A stretch of 64,000 nucleotides of DNA, from NCBI RefSeq assembly GCF_022458985.1, contig NC_061783.1:9082413-9146412 (forward strand), read 5' to 3'. Within the stretch, counting starts at the first letter, position 1. Each line of letters begins with the position of its first letter. A program made the translations under genes and the position numbers. Positions 1 through 26,433 of the stretch are shown here, piece by piece. Source of the DNA: Mugil cephalus (taxonomy: Eukaryota > Chordata > Actinopteri > Mugiliformes > Mugilidae). Below the pieces are notes generated by a model. The model saw nothing but the letters and a program-made list of their open reading frames with translations. It did not search any database and was not told the origin of the DNA.

Positions 1-1324
1 TCGAAAAAAAAAACATCTATATACACTATATTCACCAGAATAATACAATAATGGAATGAAATAGAATGTAATAACACTTAACAAGTAACATTAATAACTG
101 GCTACTCTTTAATCAGTTAATATTCAGTAGTGCTAACACAAAATTGACCATTTATGAAACTAATAAGAGCTACTGTCGTTGCACAGGTCACTATTGTGTC
201 ACATATTTTAAACAATTTCTTAGTCTAGTTAATCCCAGTAATTGCAATACATATTGGTGTAATTTTGAAACCAGCAAATGCATTCAGGTATATCAATTAA
301 AAGCGCATGTTAGGGCTGGTATTTGGGAAAGAAATAGCCTAAATAGACGGAACTAGAAATACTTGCGCTGCTAAAGTATAGTGACGTCTAGTTAGCTTGT
401 GTGCTACAACGAACTCCACTTCCCGTCGAAAACTAATGAATGAAATGCATACTGAACTGGTTGAAAAGCCTTCCAAATATCTATCTACACGCGTCGGGTA
501 CATTTTCCTGCCTGACAAGTGACTTAAATGGTGGAAAGCGGAGTGTAGCCGGCTGTTGTGTTAGCTGTTTGGCTACAGTTAGCATTACGCCTGCTCGGCT
601 AGCCAAGTGAGGCTGATGTTCATCCCGTGGTCGCCTACCATCTTCTTGCTGTCTGCCGTTCGGTTGGATTGCCTGGACATTGTGGACAGTGTTACGGGAT
701 TACACAGGTGGTGACTCGATATTAATCCTTTATTTATTTGATTCTGGCTACGCAGTTGTTTCCGTAATCGCCAGTCTAGTCACACGCAAATCCCCACGTC
801 AAGCTACTAGCTGGGTTGAAAATATAACTTCCGGTTCCAGAGTGTTTTGTGGAAACTTTGCTAGTAATGCCAAGAGATTAGACAAAAGCGTGCACTTAAA
901 AACACAAACTACTTGATGTAAAACGTGATTTTATTATCGTGACTGTGCATGTACAGCTTTTTACAGAAAAAAATCGTGTTACACCTTTTATTTTGAAGGC
1001 AGGAAACTTGCGTTTTCACAGTTGTTCGTGACATGTACTCCAACCTGACGCAGTCCTTCAGTCAGCTGTTGTTTCACTCGGGTCGTTTAGTTTTACCTCC
1101 CTCCTGCGTCCTGGAGGGGAAAAGAGGACCGGTGAGTCTCAAGAGTAGGTCCTAATCAGGCCACATGATGGCAGTATAGGTAGCATTATGTCAGTAAAAG
1201 AAGACGGAGAATCTTCAATTTATTTATAAAGAATGTAACTGCAGCTGTAAAGTGCAGTTTAAAAGGTTTGCAGAGAGACGCACGATGCAAATTATTTTCA
1301 TGTTAGGGAGTAAATGACCGATCG

Positions 1325-1347
1325 AGTGTGTGTGTGTGTGTGTGAGT

Positions 1348-1395
<48 letters not shown>

Positions 1396-1421
1396 GTGAG
1401 TGAGTGAGAGAGAGAGAGAGA
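1325..1421. repeat. GT then GA microsatellite
   Basis: About ten GT units are followed by GAGT/GA units interrupted twice by GTGAGTGA blocks. This is a purine-rich simple repeat about 330 bases upstream of the smap2 start codon, so it lies in or near the promoter. Confidence 0.9.
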
Positions 1422-1499
1422 GCAGTACCAGTCAGTGATAGGTTACAGATGTGCCTCAAAGTCGACACTGCCTTTTGAAATCTTAGAAATCACTTGGTG

Positions 1500-1753
1500 T
1501 TAACGTCCCGATTGAGCTGATTTGCACCTCAAATAAACTGCACGCCGGTTGGCTGGGAGGCAATCATCCCATCGCGGTGAAACAAACTCGCCGTGCTCCA
1601 CATCGAGAAGGAGGAGGAGGAGGAGGAGGAGGAGGAACGGAGCGCATCGCCTCAGCAGCTCACTCTGCTTTCATTTTGTGAAGTAAGGCTCTGTTTGACA
1701 ATAGCCGGGCTTGCGTTATAGAGACGGCTGTGGAGGAGGAGGACCGAGGTGCG
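1500..1753 (+). promoter_or_regulatory. smap2: Probable smap2 promoter-proximal region and 5' UTR
   Basis: The DNA directly before the smap2 start codon is richer in CpG than its surroundings and includes a (GGA)n tract at 1608-1636. No TATA box is evident at a sensible distance. The assignment rests on position only. The 5' UTR boundary is unknown, and an additional upstream exon is possible. Confidence 0.35.
1608..1636. repeat. GGA trinucleotide tract
   Basis: About nine GGA units lie 118-146 bases upstream of the smap2 start, probably within its 5' UTR. Confidence 0.85.
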
Positions 1754-16062
<14,309 letters not shown>

Positions 16063-19000
16063 GCTCGCCTGTGAGGGAAGCGACGGAACAACACAACGGA
16101 GAGGGAGAACAATGTGAGGATCAGACTCTTCATAAAACATTTTCTAATGCAAGGGAGGAGGGGGAGACAGGTGAGAAGAAGAAGAAGAAGGTTTCAGAAA
16201 CCACTACTACCTCTCTTTCTCTCTCCTCTCTGCACACGCGTCCTCTTGCCGACTCATCCATAGCCATGTCCTGCAGATATCCATGTTTGCCTTTTTTTCG
16301 TATGACAAGCAACACAACAGGGTTCAGAGGCCACTGGTTAGGGCTCCACATTTTTTTGTACCTAGCCATTACGTGCTCTAAGTTTTGGAGAATTCCACTA
16401 TAATCAAAGTCAGCATTGAAGTCAGCCTAGCTTTAAAAGCTAATCAGTTCGCTGGATTTTACCTACTAATGTACACATAGAAATGACGAAAACCATGCTG
16501 AACCCTACGTTAACCATGTTTAGTTTTTTTTAATGAATGATGACCTAACACATTTAACTACAATTTAGCAGCAATCATATTAGCGAAAGCGCAACTATAT
16601 CTTTGCTCAGTCAGATTTCAATCATACAGGGCTGAGAGTTAAAGGATTTTGAGTGGACTATCTTTTTTAAAGTGATATTTCCTCACATATGAGAGGGCCA
16701 GCTGCTATTTATTATTTATCAACACACAGCAGCCTAGCTAAGCTAGGCTAGGCTAAGCTAATCTCCCCTTCATGCTGCACAAAAAGGACAAAGACAAATG
16801 TATCTGTCGCTGTTTAAGGAATAAAAAAAAAAAATCTGTAAAAAGCCTACCTGTCCAGCAATATTTAAATTAGTGAGTGTTGATTCATTCCTAGATCCTC
16901 GCTGTATCGTAACTTAGAACAGAGGCTACCTAGCCAGCCCTTAATTATGATGTCTTCATCTCAATTCACAGAGGGCTTCTCTTAAAACCAACATTTGCAA
17001 TGTTTAAGTGTCAAAAGTCCTGACCTGGATTTTTGGAGACCAAAGATGAACACGAGCTTTATTATGGCTGTGTTCTGGTATGCTTTCCTGTATAGCCACT
17101 TAACTAGTGATTAGTCGAAATTCAGCAGTCCCGTTTGCTCTTACAATTCACTGTGCTATTATCCCAGTCAAGGGTGGGACACTTTAAGAAAATGTCACTT
17201 GCATGCACATGTCATCATGTAAGCACACCTCCAGTTTAGTAATCTACCAAACACGATAGAGGCCTCAAATAATGTCGAATGTCTGTAAATGAGAGGAAAA
17301 ACGAGAGGGGGGGTCTTGGGCGGGGACAAAACAAGGTACAGATCATTCATGTTTCAGATGCTTCCACTGAACTGCATGAAAAGAATGTTTATCTGATTGT
17401 ATGTACTATGTGTTGGACGAGACTTCTCCGAATGTTCCTCTCAACTATACACGTTGACCCACGTCAAAAAAAAAAAAAAAAAAAAAAATCTCAACGAATG
17501 TGTGTCCTGAATGTGTTCATGATTGTACCGGACTCGTTTTCAAATAGACACACAGTTTCTTTTTTTCTTTGTTGATGATCTGTCGAGCAGTGTGCATCTA
17601 TTGAATGTTCCATGGTCGACGTCCGTTTGTGGTGAACCGTTTCCTCCGTCCGGGTTTTGCTGTTTTAACTGTCTTGCCGTCGAGTTAGGAGCAAATTGTG
17701 ACCAGGCCCCGAAGCATTTTCAGGTTATTCTTCAGTGTTTACAACCTGTAAAGTGTCTGCAACCTTGGCCAGGTTGCGTTGTGAAGCCGAAAGTGATTGT
17801 ATGACCACACTCTGTCACCCCACCTCTATTGCTGCCTTTTAATGGAACTACTGAGTTTGTGGTCATGACGAGTCATTGGAACAAATGCATGGCGTTCAAG
17901 TGGTAACATCGCGTTAAGGTGCCACTTCTCGGGAACTGTTGGCGTCTAGAACCCATCAAGGCGACTACTTTGGGAAGGGAATGACTGGGTAACTTGATTA
18001 AGAGAATCCAGATTTTATGAAAACTGCGTATGACTAAGTTACATGCTGCCTTCTTATTGGAGGTTGTGGTCATGACTGGTTGAGTACAAAATTACACTTA
18101 CTACGTCATGAAAACCTTGTACAAATGATGTACAAATCATTAACCAAGCCCAACCCCATCTGAAGGCAGCAAACACGTCAACATTTCCAGTCACGAGGTT
18201 GCGAGGAGGCCGTTCATATGGACTCGACCTCATTTGAAGACAGCAAATGTTTCTGTGTCTTCTGTTTCTCACTTCTTCAAGTCGTCTCTCCATCCTGGTT
18301 TCTGTCTTCTAGATCTGCCACTTTCTTATAAATGCATGAAGCCATTAGTGTAAATAATATTTCCTTTTTTTTCTCCTCCATAAAACTATTTTGGTGTTAT
18401 GTTGCTGCTTTCCCAGTGAGGCGGTAATAATGTAACAGGTGCCGCTGAGAGAGAAATAAACCCTGTGGTGTAATAGCCCAATAAAGCAGCACAGCCTTCA
18501 CTATTCTGAAACTCATCCTCTGGTCCTTACATTTATTTTCCTTCAAATTTAGCCCACTCGGTGGCAGTTGAGGCGCCGGTGTGTCGGCAGCAGCAGACAA
18601 CCTCCCTGCTCAGAGCAATATTGCCGTAAGAGAAAGTGTCGTCACTGCTCTGCAGCAGCAGACCTGTCGGCAAACGATGACAAGTATCTGGAAAGGCAGT
18701 AAAAAAATTCAACCTCTGTGGGCTGTAAGGCTTCACCTGAGCTTTATATTTATTTATTCGCAATTAATTGTTTTTTTTCTTTTTTGGTCCCGTTCCGTTT
18801 CCTGCGAAATAAAAGCAAATGAAGGAATGTATCTTTTTATGTACTTGTCAATCAAGATGTTGTAAATTTTATTCTTTATCAGAATATCGCTGTATATCAT
18901 GTTTCTTAAAGAGGATTGATGAATCTGTATATTAGTTTGGCATTTTTTTCTCCACTTGCTTTGGCCTGTTTGGTCTCATGTCTTCACAACTTCAATTTAA

Positions 19001-19065
19001 TAGTGTGTATGAATAATATGATACTTGTCCCTGTGAAAACATACAAAATAAATATTGTTTTGATT
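16063..19065 (+). other. smap2: Probable smap2 3' UTR
   Basis: The roughly 3 kb after the smap2 stop has no supported exons. It ends near an AATAAA at 19047-19052; earlier AATAAA hexamers lie at 18808-18813 and near 18456, so shorter isoforms are possible. It includes an A-rich run at 17465-17488. GCTAAGCTAGGCTA-type repeats near 16735-16760 resemble degraded fish interspersed repeats. The extent is inferred from signals, not transcripts. Confidence 0.55.
19047..19052 (+). terminator. smap2: Candidate smap2 polyadenylation signal
   Basis: A canonical AATAAA is followed within 20-30 bases by T/G-rich sequence. It is the last such hexamer before the convergent spacer. Confidence 0.45.
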
Positions 19066-19404
19066 AAAATCTATCGAGTGCGGTGTATCAACACACTGCT
19101 AGACGTTTGTCCTTGTCTCTGTTACAGCGGCCTGATGCCTGTTGGACATCGTTGACCCACTCAGTGGGTAAATTGGCAGCAGGCTAACTAGACTTGTCAC
19201 AGTACGCCACCCAGGAACCCCTTTGGATTTCACTGAAGTGTGGAAAAGAAAAAAAAAAAGTCAATCCTACGACCTAGACAATTTGCAGCCATATTACAAT
19301 CACCTCAAAGGCCACTGCTTCACTTTCTGCTTGTGTTTTCCTTCTGATTATGACTGGCCTCTCTCTGTGTATTCCTCCCACCTGTGTCTCGTTTATTCCC
19401 TCAC

Positions 19405-19545
19405 ACACTGTGAACATTCCTCTATGGAAAGTTTAAAAGGCCAGTTTGAGAAAAGACAACCGCAAATTTACCAAGGCCAGCGATCCGATCCAACTGAGGA
19501 TTTGTTTAGATGTTTAATCCCAAGTCATTGGTCTACAACATTTGT
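19405..19545 (+). repeat. Direct duplication, copy A
   Basis: This ~140-bp block matches 20671-20826 in the same orientation. Shared pieces include ACACTGTGAACA, TGGAAAGTTTAA, GAGAAAAGACAACCGC and CCAGCGATCC, with scattered substitutions and small indels. It is non-coding. Confidence 0.85.
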
Positions 19546-19605
19546 TTGTTAAAGTCAAATTGGTATTGGTATTTTTTTTTAAATCCACTTGTTACCCCGC
19601 CTTTC

Positions 19606-20242
19606 CAGTCCGTGTATGTTTCGATCATTGGATTTTCCGTTCAGAATATTTAAAAACTAAAATAGATGGATAAATGAACATTTAAAGACAGAAACAAAAA
19701 AGCGTCCATTTTTGTTTTTTTCATATTTTGAGACCGGAAGTTGCCGTTTTCAAGGAAAGAGCACGTATGAAGACGGTTTTGTTTCTGGCCAAAACGCCCA
19801 AATATATGACTTCTATCTGTGGTTTCCCTAGACTAGCCCAAGGTAAAATGTCGTTTTTGACATTATTCTGCAGGAATATCTGCACTCACATCAGAGTAAT
19901 GTTAGCTAGTAGCTAACTATTCCCTCATTATATGTAACGTTAGTTATTTTTAGTTCTTACCTGAAATATGCGGCTTAGTTTTTCTGCAGTCATGTCGTGT
20001 TCACTTAGACTCTTTCACTGTTTCGAAAAACAATATTTATCCATGTCCATCAACTTATGTCACACACCGCAGTCCTCATGCGTGCTCTTACTTTGAAAAC
20101 GACAACTTCCTGTCTCACAATATAAAAAAATGGGCGCTTTTTTTCTGCCTTTTAAGAAACACAAAATCAAAATAGACCATTCATTCTCGACCCCGATAAT
20201 TATTAATGAATTAATTATTCTTTTCTGAACATACACAGACCC
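19606..20242. mobile_element. Foldback MITE, copy 2
   Basis: A 637-bp element related to 7747-8183, in the same orientation. It is flanked by TTTC on both sides (19602-19605 and 20243-20246), again a 4-bp target duplication. The arms (about 19606-19790 and 20065-20242) are near inverted copies over ~180 bp: GAGACCGGAAGTTGCCGTTT on the left mirrors the GACAACTTCCTGTCTC segment on the right. The unique centre contains the block shared with copy 1 plus about 200 bp that copy 1 lacks. It has no ORF, so it is non-autonomous. Confidence 0.85.
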
Positions 20243-20342
20243 TTTCCCTCAAATATATTACTGCAGCTTTAGATAAATCAAAGAAACACAAGGGCTGAAG
20301 ACAATGAAATGCACTTGCAAAATGTTTGTGATTCAAATAAAC

Positions 20343-20348
20343 TTTATT
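20343..20348 (-). terminator. rims3: Candidate rims3 polyadenylation signal
   Basis: AATAAA on the minus strand is the last canonical hexamer before the spacer. Its distance from the stop implies a ~6-kb 3' UTR. Nearer hexamers exist, so shorter isoforms are likely. Confidence 0.4.
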
Positions 20349-20670
20349 GACTTTGCGTCCAGATGTCAAAGGGCATGCAAATACAGGCTTCTGAATCCCA
20401 AATACTTTTTTTTTATTTTTTATCTTTTTTTTTTATTTTTTTTTTTTTTACCTCAGTTTGGTTCTATTTTCTTACAAAACTACGTGCACCTTAAGTAATC
20501 AATTTTGCAGCGTACAAACCACAAAAATACCAGTTTTACATTATCAAATACTGCACATAGAAAACATTTACAAAGCACAGGTAGAAAATTACAGCTCCCT
20601 TTATACTTCTTCGCCCACACACTGCGTCCTTTACATCAGACGGTCTGCTACGCTCTGCCTGCTGAAACGT

Positions 20671-20826
20671 ACACTGTGAACACTCCTCGGTGGAAAGTTT
20701 AAGGCCAGTCGGAGAAAAGACAACCGCGAATTTACCAACGCCAGCGATCCAATTGAACTGGGCTGAGGGATTTGTTCGTCTTACTAGATGTTCAGGTGTT
20801 TGATTCCAAGGCATCAGTCTACTGCA
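20671..20826 (+). repeat. Direct duplication, copy B
   Basis: Second copy of the block at 19405-19545, in the same orientation. It has an extra ~12 bp (GGGCTGAGGGAT region) and several substitutions. It lies inside the proposed rims3 3' UTR, about 430 bp beyond the right end of MITE copy 2. Confidence 0.85.
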
Positions 20827-22740
20827 TGTGCTTGGAAAAGTCAGCGTGGTCCATTAAGTATTTTTAAATCAATCTCTAGGTTGTATTTTGTGCTTGGCTG
20901 GGCTTGATAAGATGAAGGTTGTCTTGACAGCGGGGAGGGGAGCTACCACGGCCTTAGTATAGTCTGAGAGACAGCTAAAAAAAAAAAAAAAGGACAGAAT
21001 GCAGGAAACTTGTGCTGTGATTACCGACATTTACAGACATGGACGATGACGAAGTGGCGCATCCAGCGGCAAAAACTCAAAATGTGGCCATCCGCTCAGC
21101 AGTGATGTTTGTTTCATCTGGTTAACAGCTGCCACAGTGGCAAAACACACACGTATGGGATGCATGCTTTTTTGGGGGACAATAAAGAAAAGTAAAAGAA
21201 CAAAAACGTCGTTTCTCGTGTCATACAGTCATTATTCACAATGCATCGCATGCTCCGTTGAGTCTAAATTGCTTCTAGTGCTTGAAAATGTGATTCCACT
21301 TTGTGTCGTCAGGGTATGAGAAATAGGACAAGGGTGAGAGCCCCGGCAACAGTAGATGCTACAGCCAATGGTTATTGCCAGAAGATTCAGAAACTGTAAG
21401 GCTCGTAAGTCCATGCTACTTTAAGATACAGCATTTTTGATATCGTACTGGGTCAAATCTCCCTCATCGCTGTCCCTTGGTGGTTAATATCGTAAAGGTT
21501 AAATACAAGAAAATCCTCAGAGAAACCATGCGGCAAACGTTTCCTAGCTCAAAGTACAAATATAACATTTTCATCAACGTGATAGATCAGTCGTAAATTT
21601 GTTAAGGGGGGAGGGGGTAGCAATCCTCTGCTCGTGGCGATTTAAATAAATAAAAATGCATTTCGCCAGACAGATTTCATGCTAGTCTCAAAACACAGAG
21701 CTGTTCTTTTAAAACAATAATAATAAGACATACAATATACAGTACAGTCAAAGTGAGGGGGGGGGGTTGCCCGAAACCGATGCAGGCGAGGCCCCCCGGA
21801 AAAAGTCTTCAAAGAGACGATATAGCAAACAAGATGACAAAAAGATTGCACTCTTCGTTCTGGTGTAAGGGTTTAGAAATACATTCATAAAACTATACAT
21901 ATACACATATATAACGTCAGTACAATATTCCGAGCAAAATACACTTTGTCAAAACTTTCGGTTGTGTGCTACAATAGTGAAGCAATGTCTCCTACACAAA
22001 ATAAGGCCATTGTAAACTGAACAAGCCCTCATTTTTGGAGAAAAAAAAAGAAAATCTCTGGCTCTCTTTCCTCCGTCTCTGAATAATATCTCTGTCCTTA
22101 CAAAAATAAAATACGCTTAAGTACCCAAGATGATTCAAGTTGACTGAAGATGTACTTTTTTTTTTTGCACACCATAAAATTAGGTTTAAAACGGTAGCAA
22201 CAAGCAACTTTATGGGGTTTACATTCTAAGGCGTCCACAGCCTTGTCATTCAGATGTCAGCTGAGCCACGCTAACATGCTACTGCTGCTATGGTGCTGTG
22301 TTGGTGCTATGCCGAGACCAGTGGACCTAACTCTACTACTCTACTCGTTGTACCACTTCCGCTGTCACTTGAAGGCAGCGTCAAAAACATGCGAACGACC
22401 AAGGAGTTCGTTCAAGGAGCTCTAGCTTTAACTTAGCCCCGGCCAAAAAAAAAAAAAAAAGAAGACAAAACAAGCAGCTTCTTTGTTCTGGAGTGGAGTG
22501 AGCTTTTAATATGCATCCACAATCCTAGGATCCACAATGCGCCTCCTGTGCTTAACTCAGCTCTAGTTGTTCCTGTTTCAATGAAGCCAACGTTCGATCT
22601 ACACAAAATGTCGTCACCAAGGCCATGTTGATTTCCTTAAATCTTCACAGATCTACAGAGCTACGTAACAGGGCACCAATGCAGCACCTTAAATAGGCCG
22701 TAACTCCAACTATGCAACCCTTGCCAATCTGAGGCTCCAC

Positions 22741-22960
22741 TTTAGGGGTCTCAAACATGAGGTCTGGGGGCCAAAACCGGGCCGCCAGAGGGTCCACTCT
22801 AGGCCCAAAGTGCGAAAATTACACTGAAGTGTAATAAAATGAACTGCTGTTCCTAATTTGTCCATGAGGGGTCGCTCTGTTTTAATCAGAGTTGAGGACA
22901 TAACATGACAGACCCAGAATTAAACAGCAGAGGGCAGGAATTGGCCATTAAGTTTCCAAC
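22741..22960. repeat. Possible interspersed-repeat fragment
   Basis: GGGGTCTCAAACATGAGG followed by GGGGGCCAAAACCGGGCCGCC resembles widespread vertebrate non-autonomous DNA repeats that begin with a 'ggggtctcaaac' end. Only one end is recognisable and the class is not assigned. Confidence 0.3.
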
Positions 22961-25900
22961 CTGTTCTGAATGAACTCCTCTTTAACATCTGTAATCAGCA
23001 CTTCAGAGGACCCAACAATTATCCATCTGCGCCATGCACCTACCAACACATTTAAAAACATTTACACATTGCTCAGCTCCACAAAAGCCATGAAGACCCT
23101 AACAACCTGCTGCTGCTACTCTGTCCTGCCATCGTCAAACCTGCTGCTCATGAGGCTTCAACTCCCTTTATTCTCCCATCTACACCTTCTCAAAATAGCA
23201 GACTCTGGGTCCAAATAAATAAAATGACCCTGTGTGAGACAATGCGTGACAAATATGTGATTTTTTTTGCTAATCTATGATAGAAGTCATGATAATAGGA
23301 AAAAATTATGAAGTTCATATCTAAAAACCCTGATCCTTAGATTCTCCTCAGACAGACGAAGCTCCGCCCCTTCCGGTTGACCAACATGGGAACTTATTTC
23401 AAAAAATAACAAATCAAAAAACATATGTACGGTAACGGTTTTGGATGCCATTTGAATTGTACTGTGAATTTATCGAATAACTGTGAACTGAAATGTTTCT
23501 TAATGAAAACTAGTCATAAAAGAGTCAAAATACGTAATTAGAAAGACTGGATGGCAATAAAAACGTGATACCATCAGGACTAATTGTCACTGTGTGCACC
23601 GGAAGGGTCGGCACTCCATCTCTACATTGTGGTCCCTAGTTTTCAATCAGTTTTTTCAATCAATATGTACACATTTAAATCTCTCTGTCACTCATTTACA
23701 CCTTTCTACCCTGCCACTCGTTACGCTTCACACAGTACAATAAATGCACCTCATTTAACGACACACACCCACACTACACTCTGCGGAAAGGCAATATTTA
23801 AACTTCTCCATTTGGTAGCAAGAATCAAAGGATTTGGACAAATTTGGCGAATGCTCTGTGCCTGCCATAAATAAAACTCATAAGATATTCATACATCTCT
23901 TTGCATTATCCCTCTCCCTACTTTAAATAGTTAAAACTGCTTATATTTTGGGGTTAATCAGTATACAGCAAAGGGAGACAAACGGTCTCATACAAGGAAA
24001 AATATTACCAGTATTTTTTATAGTTTACCAAGGACTGAACATTCAGCAGGGAGGTTATACAAGTCTAAAAACTGTAATTTTTTTACTTTCTGTGTAATTT
24101 TTTTTTTGTCAACCAAACTTTTTTGTGCACACCTGAGAACGTGTGCAAATACCGACAGTCCTTATTTTTACACTGTACCAGCTGTCCACAAAAAAAATAG
24201 ATAGATAGAAATCAACAAGGTACATAAACTTACTTCATATACGTGACCATACAAGTACAGATCCAGCAAAGAAAAGCTCCAAAACATAAAATCAAATTGG
24301 AACCCAGACCTCGATGGTACTTCTGAAAAAGGTTGTGTACACGGCCGGAGGGTCAAGATCGGCCGCTATGCTCCTCCCTAAGGTTCAATAATGCCAGGGA
24401 CCCCTTTACCCAAAGTTCAAAGAGCGCAGAAATGTGTTGTGTCTGAAGTGCGGGGGAAGAAACTTTCCCTTTTTTGCAGAAAGATAAAGCGAACACATGG
24501 TGGCGATAAAACAGAATGTGAGCTCGTAAACGCATACAAGCGTTTAGTAGCCTGAGGCTCGAGACTGTCAGCTGTTTACACTACTGAAATACGACAGCAA
24601 TTAGCGTCTTTATCCGTGTAAAAGGACTCGGTGTTGGTCTCAACGCAGATTAAAACGCCACTGACGTGACATCATCTTGGAATTGGGATTGTGAGATTTT
24701 ATGATTTGATCAGAAAACGGCACCTGAGCCTGTTTCAGCTGCTCTGGTGAGCCTTTATGGCGAAAATCAAAATACACTGGAGTTACATTTTCATGCTGGA
24801 CCTCGAATATTCCAAAATGTGCAAAGCAGTGTGACTGAACTAAAGTGGCAATAAATTAACAAGTGGTCAACCACTGCAAGTTAGGAAATCAAATACATAT
24901 TGTTTTTTTACAATAAAGTGCTCAGCTAAATGCAAACACACAAGAGATGTAATATAAGAAAGCTGAACGATTTGTTGTCATCTGTGTCTATAACATGTAA
25001 AACTACCACATATGGCATTTGTTAATAAAATAATACTGGCATAATATATCAAAAAGAAAAATCTGAAACTAAATACATGTGTACAATAGGTTTAGTTCAA
25101 AGAGGAGTAAACAAAGACAAAATAAGAGGGTTAAATATTGACACCAGTTGTGTGCGTGTTTGCACGTGTGTGTGTCTGGCCAGAAGTAGAGAGGCAGAGG
25201 CACGCACGCCACCATCCTTCATCCAACACAAAAATGGGGAAAGCAACACGAAGAAGAAGTCCTAACAAGTCCAGGTGCTGGTAGAGACAGAGACTGAGGA
25301 AAACACACGAGCCCCAGACTAGAAGTGGTCACATCTCCCCCAACGCACTTTGTGCAAACCGCCCTGCGGCGACAGTCTGATACTTTGACGGATGAAGGCG
25401 GGATCAGAAATGTGTTCATCAGCGAATGTGCAGCTGGCTGACTAATTTGTTCTCTTCGTCCGCAGATAGCGATGATAGCCGCCCTGTCAACAAAGTCCCA
25501 TCCTTCTCACTAACTCAGTGCAGTGCTCTTTAATCAGGAGCGCAAATAAAGAGCCACTATACTCCTGTTACATTGGTCAAGCTAAATGAAAAGATTTAAG
25601 CGGTTTAAAATGTCTTGCAAGCAAACATGCAGAATGCAGCCGATACATTTATTAACACAAATAAGTATTTAATTAACTATCTATTTAGATATATATATAT
25701 ACATATATATCTATATATAAACTCTGCCCTGTGAAAATTATAGAATAGCAGTGTTGCTACCTCACATAATAGCCATTATGTGAATATCCGAGCCTGTTAG
25801 CCGGGTATGTTCATGTGTGTTACGCCTACCTACCGTCCTCAGCTCGTGTGTGTAGAATGTAACTTCTTTTTTTTTTTTTGCATTACATCTAAGTCATCGA

Positions 25901-26433
25901 CTCTGCTACATATCCATACTTTATGTTGTATACTAGTTCACTTACGACTTATAGTAATAATAACAACGATAACAATTGCTTTGGTTTTAAAAAATAAAGT
26001 TTTTTTTCTTAGTTTGGCATAGAGAGTTTAGAAACTGGCACCAGGATGAGGCGTGCCACGGAAATCTGGTGAGTTGGAATGCAGAACATGGCACCCGGTG
26101 AATCCTGGTTTTCGTGGTGTGAGATGCAGAAACGGGTGAGTGGAAAAATGCTACATGTTCAGGTAAATGGCGTCTGGATGACGAATCGCTTTTGAATGTG
26201 ACGAGAGAGAAAACTGTCCGGTAAAGGTGTGTGTGAATGGGAATGAGATTGGGTATTCGAAAGTATATGTCAAGTGTGTTTTTCCTGCACAGATGCACGT
26301 GGGTGTAGGTGTGTGTGTGTGTGTGTGTACCTGTCTTGCGCATCAAATACAGTCGTTGTGTATTTACAGTACGTGTGTCTGTGTATGCATGACTCTGCCT
26401 GTGCTCGTGCATGTGTGGGTGTCTCCTGGGTGT

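Larger units (their letters stand above)
1..1753. other. Upstream flank of smap2, no supported gene
   Basis: I see no convincing protein-coding gene here. The open frames are short and unlike known proteins. The stretch contains an ETS-like CTTCCGG site near 830, a possible 33-codon exon ending in a strong donor at 1131/1132 (see findings), a GT/GA microsatellite and a GGA tract just before the smap2 start. The last ~250 bases are the likely smap2 promoter and 5' UTR, but the transcription start cannot be placed from sequence alone. Confidence 0.5.
19066..20320. other. Convergent smap2-rims3 intergenic spacer
   Basis: About 1.25 kb separates the proposed 3' ends of smap2 (+) and rims3 (-). 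It contains the first copy of a direct duplication (19405-19545) and the second foldback MITE (19606-20242). I see no gene in it. Confidence 0.5.
20321..26433 (-). other. rims3: Probable long rims3 3' UTR
   Basis: Six kilobases after the rims3 stop contain no supported exon on either strand. The region is AT-rich with many short A/T runs, an AT microsatellite near 25688-25717, copy B of the duplication (20671-20826), and a segment near 22741-22960 that looks like interspersed repeat. Mammalian RIMS3 messages also carry long 3' UTRs, which is why I extend it this far. The true end is not determined. Confidence 0.4.
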
